DNA from: Cyclobacteriaceae bacterium
Lineage (GTDB): Bacteria; Bacteroidota; Bacteroidia; Cytophagales; Cyclobacteriaceae
Assembly (NCBI GenBank): GCA_025358195.1
Contig: JANYKP010000388.1
Span: 1-10,714 of the forward strand
Length of the DNA: 10,714 nt
Direction of reading: 5' to 3'
Translations under genes and position numbers: made by a program
Shown here: positions 6,870-10,714 of the stretch, piece by piece
How the letters are laid out: each line of letters begins with the position of its first letter
Position numbering within the stretch: the first letter of the stretch is position 1
Notes under the pieces: generated by a model
Databases searched by the model: none
Seen by the model: only the letters and a program-made list of their open reading frames with translations
Told to the model about the DNA's origin: nothing

Positions 6870-8594
6870 ATGATTGACTCACCGAAGATCCCGCAGCGAC
6901 CGACACGCACCTTTATTAAAGAATCGTTTGTTGTCACGACCTGGGAAGCGTTGAAGCCATACTTCGATGAACTTCTGGGAAAAAGTCTTAATTCAATGCA
7001 AGAACTTAAAGGCTGGTTGCATGATCGCAGTGAGCTGGAATCGGCCATTGGTGAAGACCTTGGTTGGCGCTATATCCATATGACCTGTTATACCGATAAC
7101 AAAGAGTACAGCGACCGCTATCAGGACTTTATTCAAAACATCCAGCCACAAATTGCTCCGGTGACGGATCAACTCAATAGGAAAGCCGCGGCATCTCCGT
7201 TCCTGGCGTCGCTGGCCCGTGAACAAGGTTATAATATCCTGGTTCGCAACCTGAAAAAAGACATAGAAATTTTCCGGGAGGAAAACGTGCCCATCTTTAC
7301 AGAGATCAACACCGAAACGCAGAAGTACGCCCAGATCTCAGGAGCCATGATGATTGAGTGGAAGGGACAAGAACTAACATTGCAGCAGGCATCCGTTTTG
7401 TTGCTGGACACGGATCGCGATGTAAGAGAAGCGATCTATCACAAAATCACTCAACGACGACTCCAAGATAAAGAGTCGCTGGAAACGTTGTACACGAAAC
7501 TTATTCAACTGCGTCATCGTGTGGCGTTGAACGCCGGCTTTGCCAACTTCCGGGATTACATGTTCAAGGCATACGGCCGCTTTGATTACTCTCCTAAGGA
7601 TTGTTTTGATTTTCACGATTCGATTTCTTCAGAAGTGGTACCCGTGCTTGAAGAGCTTGCCGAAAACAGAAAAGGTCAATTGCAAGTTGAGACGCTTCGT
7701 CCATGGGACAAAGCCGTGGATACGGCCGGTCGTCCGGCACTAAAAGCATTTGACGGTGGCAAAGACCTTACGGAAAAATCGATAGAATGCTTTCGCCAAC
7801 TCGATCCCTTTCTTGGCGAGTGCCTCCAGATCATGAATGCAATGGGTCATCTTGACCTGGAATCGCGCAAGGGAAAAGCACCCGGTGGTTACAATTATCC
7901 GTTGGCAGAAATCGGTGTGCCGTTCATTTTTATGAATGCGACTTCCACGATGCGCGACATGACCACCATCATGCACGAGGGCGGTCATGCTGTCCATAAT
8001 TTTCTTACGAAAGATTTGTCACTCGGTGATTTTAAGAGTCCGCCGATGGAAGTGGCCGAACTGGCTTCCATGTCGATGGAACTTGTCTCCATGGACCACT
8101 GGGATGTATTTTTTCGAAATCCCGATGATCTTGCTCGTGCAAAAATAGAACAGTTGGAAGACATCATCGAGACACTTCCCTGGGTCGCGACGATTGATAA
8201 ATTCCAGCATTGGATTTACGAGCATCCTGATCACACACCCTCACAAAGAAAAAGCAACTGGAATAGAATCTTCCATGAATTTGCCGATACCGTTACCGAC
8301 TGGCGAGGCCTGGAGGAGGCGAAGGATTATTTGTGGCAGAAACAATTGCACCTATACGAAGTACCATTCTACTATATCGAGTATGGGATGGCTCAACTCG
8401 GAGCCATCGCGATCTGGCGAAATTTCAAACGTGATAAAAAGCAAGGACTGGATGGTTATCTGAATGCATTAAAGTTGGGCAACCTTCATACCATACCCGA
8501 GATTTACCGTGCCGCCGGAATTAAATTTGATTTCAGTAAATCCTACATTCGGGAGTTGATGAGCTTTGTGAGAGAAGAGGTAAGCAGCGCTTGA
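6870..8594 (+). CDS. M3-family oligoendopeptidase (PepF-like zinc metallopeptidase)
   Basis: This 574-residue cytoplasmic peptidase hydrolyses short peptides, as expected for recycling of peptides released by proteases. The zinc site is MHEGGHAVH: His369, Glu370 (general base) and His373 form the HExxH motif. The third ligand is most likely Glu397 in MEVAELASMSME, 28 residues after His369, as in gluzincins of clan MA. The C-terminal segment FYYIEYGMAQLGA supplies the tyrosine-rich substrate-binding element typical of the M3B branch. The length fits oligoendopeptidase F-type proteins. There is no signal peptide or membrane helix. The ATG at 6870 starts the protein, which is intact to its TGA stop. 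The gene stands alone, divergent from the oxidoreductase and convergent with the lipoprotein gene. The exact peptide preference is unknown. Confidence 0.93.
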   Translation: MIDSPKIPQRPTRTFIKESFVVTTWEALKPYFDELLGKSLNSMQELKGWLHDRSELESAIGEDLGWRYIHMTCYTDNKEYSDRYQDFIQNIQPQIAPVTDQLNRKAAASPFLASLAREQGYNILVRNLKKDIEIFREENVPIFTEINTETQKYAQISGAMMIEWKGQELTLQQASVLLLDTDRDVREAIYHKITQRRLQDKESLETLYTKLIQLRHRVALNAGFANFRDYMFKAYGRFDYSPKDCFDFHDSISSEVVPVLEELAENRKGQLQVETLRPWDKAVDTAGRPALKAFDGGKDLTEKSIECFRQLDPFLGECLQIMNAMGHLDLESRKGKAPGGYNYPLAEIGVPFIFMNATSTMRDMTTIMHEGGHAVHNFLTKDLSLGDFKSPPMEVAELASMSMELVSMDHWDVFFRNPDDLARAKIEQLEDIIETLPWVATIDKFQHWIYEHPDHTPSQRKSNWNRIFHEFADTVTDWRGLEEAKDYLWQKQLHLYEVPFYYIEYGMAQLGAIAIWRNFKRDKKQGLDGYLNALKLGNLHTIPEIYRAAGIKFDFSKSYIRELMSFVREEVSSA

Positions 8595-8626
8595 TTTCGT
8601 GAGACCAGGCCTATGATAATGACTAA

Positions 8627-8647
8627 CCGGATGAGTCTCGCATCCGG
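8627..8647. terminator. Hairpin between convergent genes, possible bidirectional 3' end
   Basis: A perfect 7-base stem, CCGGATG (8627-8633) and CATCCGG (8641-8647), encloses a 7-base loop AGTCTCG. It lies 32 bases after the peptidase stop and 5 bases beyond the stop of the minus-strand lipoprotein gene, a natural site for a shared terminator. Neither side has a T-run, so a textbook intrinsic terminator is not supported. The loop segment GTCTC (8635-8639) can also pair with GAGAC at 8601-8605, giving an alternative fold. Confidence 0.45.
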
Positions 8648-8652
8648 CACGA

Positions 8653-9102
8653 TCAGCAAGTATGATCATAAATCGCCACCCACTTTCCGTTTATTTTTTT
8701 AAAGATGAGGGTAAACACGCCATCAAGATTTCCACTGGCGCGGGTGAGGTGGTAGCGGCCCATCACCAGAAAATTCACCGTTGAAAGGGGAGTGACCTGT
8801 AGAATATCAAAGCTCAATGTGCCCATGGCCGCCCGGTCGGGGTACCCGGTTTTATAACCCTCGAGTGTTTTCTGCCAACCGTGGTTGATGCCCCTCGAAC
8901 TCATAAATTGCAGGGAGTCCGATTTCCAATAGCCCATCATGAACGCTTCAAGGTCACCGTTATTCCAGGCGATTTGCTCCGCTTTCAACACGGACAGGAT
9001 GGCCGCTTCTTCGCTTTTTGCATCGAACTTTGGTTTGGAGAATTGAGAGCATGCACCATAGATGGAAGAAATCAACAATAGTGTAACGAATCTTAATTTC
9101 AT
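8653..9102 (-). CDS. NTF2-like (SnoaL/DUF4440-type) lipoprotein
   Basis: This small 149-residue protein has a short signal peptide ending in SIYGAC (13-18), a reasonable lipobox with Cys18 as lipidation site, so it is probably anchored in an envelope membrane. The mature part matches the DUF4440/SnoaL-like fold: a helix with ILSVLKAEQIAWNNGDLEAF, then FMSSRGINHGWQKTLEGYK, and paired strands ending in FTLIFKKINGKWVAIYDHTC. Such domains form a cone-shaped pocket. Some are enzymes and many have no known activity; no catalytic residue can be assigned here. The start ATG at 9102 yields the complete signal. Its stop sits next to the hairpin at 8627-8647. It is divergent from the YfhO-type gene, only 54 bases away, so the two may share control. 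Confidence 0.85.
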   Translation of the reverse strand: MKLRFVTLLLISSIYGACSQFSKPKFDAKSEEAAILSVLKAEQIAWNNGDLEAFMMGYWKSDSLQFMSSRGINHGWQKTLEGYKTGYPDRAAMGTLSFDILQVTPLSTVNFLVMGRYHLTRASGNLDGVFTLIFKKINGKWVAIYDHTC

Positions 9103-9156
9103 GTGAGTAGGGTTAAGCCAATTAAAGTTAATATCCTATTTTGCATCTTTTAATTT

Positions 9157-10714
9157 ATGATGAAAATAAAATTTAGCGATATCTTCCCACACGTACTGGC
9201 GGTCCTGGTGTTCCTCGTCGTGGTGCTTGCATTTTTCAGTCCTCTCTTCTTTGAAAATAAAGAACTCGGTCAGCACGACATACAGCAGCACATTGGCTCC
9301 AGCAAAGTCCTGCGCGACTACCGTGAGGCGACGGGAGAGGAGGGCTTGTGGGCCCAATCGATGTTTAGTGGCATGCCCGCGTACCTGGTGAATCTGCAAT
9401 GGAGTGATGGAGTTGTGGTGACCATGAAGAAAGTATTATCACTCTTTTTGCCCCACCCCGTCCGGAACATCTTTGCCGCTTTTATTTGTTATTATATTTT
9501 GCTTCTCGCCTTTCGCGTGAGACCTTATCTTGCCATTGCCGGTGCGCTGGCATTTGGCTTGTCCTCGTACATGATTATTGGCTTGGCGGCGGGACACAAT
9601 GCACGCATTGGAGCGATCGCATTTATGCCGTTGGTGATGGCGGGTATTCATCTCGCATTTAGTGGGAAGAAAGTCTTAGGCTTTGGTGTAACTGCGGCTG
9701 GACTCGCCCTCCACCTTCGAGAAAATCACCTGCAAATTACGTATTACCTGATGTTGATTGTTGCCGCGTACGGATTGGTCCAACTTATCACAGCGGTACG
9801 CGAGAAACAACTTAAAGAATTCTATAAATCATTGATGGTCCTGATTCCGGCTGTGATCATAGCTGCAGCTACGTTCTTTGGGCAATTCTGGGCGATCACG
9901 GAGTATACACGCTATTCCAGTCGTGGCCCTTCCGAGTTGGTAAAGCCAGGCCAAACGAGCGGGGAAACAGGATTGAGTAAAGCATATGCCTTTGTCTATA
10001 ATTATGGCATCCTTGAGCCGATGACGTTGCTGATTCCTGGGTTTTATGGGGGCAGTAGTGGAAAGTATTTTGTGCAGGACCAAAAGAGCAATTCTTATAA
10101 AGCCATTATGAATTCCGGAAATAATGAGATGGCAAATCAGCTTGCCCCTTATACTTCCGGTTATTGGGGGCCTCAGTCATTCACTGCTGGTCCGTATTAT
10201 AGCGGGGCCATTATCTTTTTTCTTTTCGTACTCGGAATTTTATTTGCTGACAAAAAGTATGTCTTCTGGCTGGTACCGCTCAGTGTGTTGAGTCTTATGC
10301 TGAGTTGGGGCGACAGCTTCTCCTCCTTCAACTATTTCATGTTTGATTATTTTCCAGGCTACAACAAATTCAGATCGGTGAATTTTGCCCTGGTCATTAT
10401 TCTTTTCTCCATGCCGTTGTTAGGAATGATTGGTCTCGAGAAAGTATTGACCGTTGGAATCAATCCTGAAGCAAGAAAGAAACTTGTTATTGCCGCGGCT
10501 GTTTCAGGGGGTGTGTGTGTGTTAATTCTCGTGTTTGCCGGAATGGCAAGTTTCATGAAGCAAGGTGAGTCGCAATTACCGCCCTGGTTTCTCGACGCGT
10601 TGCGTGATGACCGGAAAAGTTTACTTCGTGGGGATGCGTTCCGGTCACTTGCGTTTATCTTCTCAATTTTTATTTTGTTGGTGCTGAATGTCCCTAAAAA
10701 GATTTCACTTTTTG
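9157..10714 (+). CDS. YfhO-type polytopic membrane protein, N-terminal part (runs off the right edge)
   Basis: This large integral membrane protein belongs to the YfhO family, whose members are GT-C-like and linked to glycosylation of envelope polymers. About 519 codons are visible and remain open to the edge; full members are usually around 800 residues. The first membrane helix (about 12-32) is followed by an extracytoplasmic loop with GQHDIQQHIG (38-47, D41 being a candidate acidic active-site residue), EEGLWAQSMFSGMPAYLV and a series of hydrophobic helices. Further family signatures are AAGHNARIGAIAFMPL and YFPGYNKFRSV (398-408), ending with DDRKSLLRGDAFRS near the edge. The start is the first of two tandem ATGs (9157, 9160), with an in-frame TAA two codons upstream. 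No Shine-Dalgarno sequence is seen. The substrate and acceptor are unknown. Confidence 0.88.
   Translation, partial: MMKIKFSDIFPHVLAVLVFLVVVLAFFSPLFFENKELGQHDIQQHIGSSKVLRDYREATGEEGLWAQSMFSGMPAYLVNLQWSDGVVVTMKKVLSLFLPHPVRNIFAAFICYYILLLAFRVRPYLAIAGALAFGLSSYMIIGLAAGHNARIGAIAFMPLVMAGIHLAFSGKKVLGFGVTAAGLALHLRENHLQITYYLMLIVAAYGLVQLITAVREKQLKEFYKSLMVLIPAVIIAAATFFGQFWAITEYTRYSSRGPSELVKPGQTSGETGLSKAYAFVYNYGILEPMTLLIPGFYGGSSGKYFVQDQKSNSYKAIMNSGNNEMANQLAPYTSGYWGPQSFTAGPYYSGAIIFFLFVLGILFADKKYVFWLVPLSVLSLMLSWGDSFSSFNYFMFDYFPGYNKFRSVNFALVIILFSMPLLGMIGLEKVLTVGINPEARKKLVIAAAVSGGVCVLILVFAGMASFMKQGESQLPPWFLDALRDDRKSLLRGDAFRSLAFIFSIFILLVLNVPKKISLF

Noticed and set aside
9136..10556. Several minus-strand open frames at the right end
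   Set aside because: They are shadows of the YfhO-type gene, whose plus-strand frame stays open from 9157 to the edge and carries family motifs.

Overview
The window looks like a chromosomal segment from a member of the Bacteroidota, probably of the Cytophagales type. Three things point there: no Shine-Dalgarno sequences ahead of the starts, matches to the Bacteroidota promoter box TAnnTTTG, and families typical of the phylum (YfhO-type membrane protein, TIR/TolB-like/TPR protein, Tat-exported Gfo/Idh/MocA oxidoreductase, NTF2-like lipoprotein). No transposase, integrase, phage gene, tRNA, rRNA or CRISPR array was seen. The genes mostly stand alone, in divergent or convergent pairs, and do not form a long operon.

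Left edge (1-1430). The first 586 bases encode, on the minus strand, the N-terminal 195 residues of a [NiFe]-hydrogenase small subunit with all four proximal-cluster cysteines and no Tat signal. It runs off the left edge, where the large subunit and maturation genes would be expected. A TetR-family repressor is transcribed away from it across a 217-base gap and is the obvious candidate local regulator.

Centre (1431-4898). A plausible Bacteroidota promoter with two hairpins in the leader precedes a 712-residue protein with an N-terminal TIR domain, one membrane helix, a TolB-like domain and TPR repeats. A secreted TPR protein on the minus strand converges on it.

Right half (4899-10714). A 65-base imperfect dyad of the 'CGCAGAT...ATCTGCG' intergenic repeat type lies between the secreted TPR gene and the Tat-exported oxidoreductase gene. 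Divergent from the latter is an M3-family oligoendopeptidase with an HEGGH zinc site. That gene converges, across a small hairpin, on an NTF2-like lipoprotein gene. A YfhO-type polytopic membrane protein starts 54 bases from the lipoprotein gene, in the opposite direction, and runs off the right edge.

The two genes cut by the window edges (hydrogenase small subunit and YfhO) were recognised by translating the edges directly. The genes do not form one obvious pathway. The most interesting items are the signal-less hydrogenase with its divergent TetR regulator, the TIR-membrane-TolB-TPR protein, and the dyad repeat.
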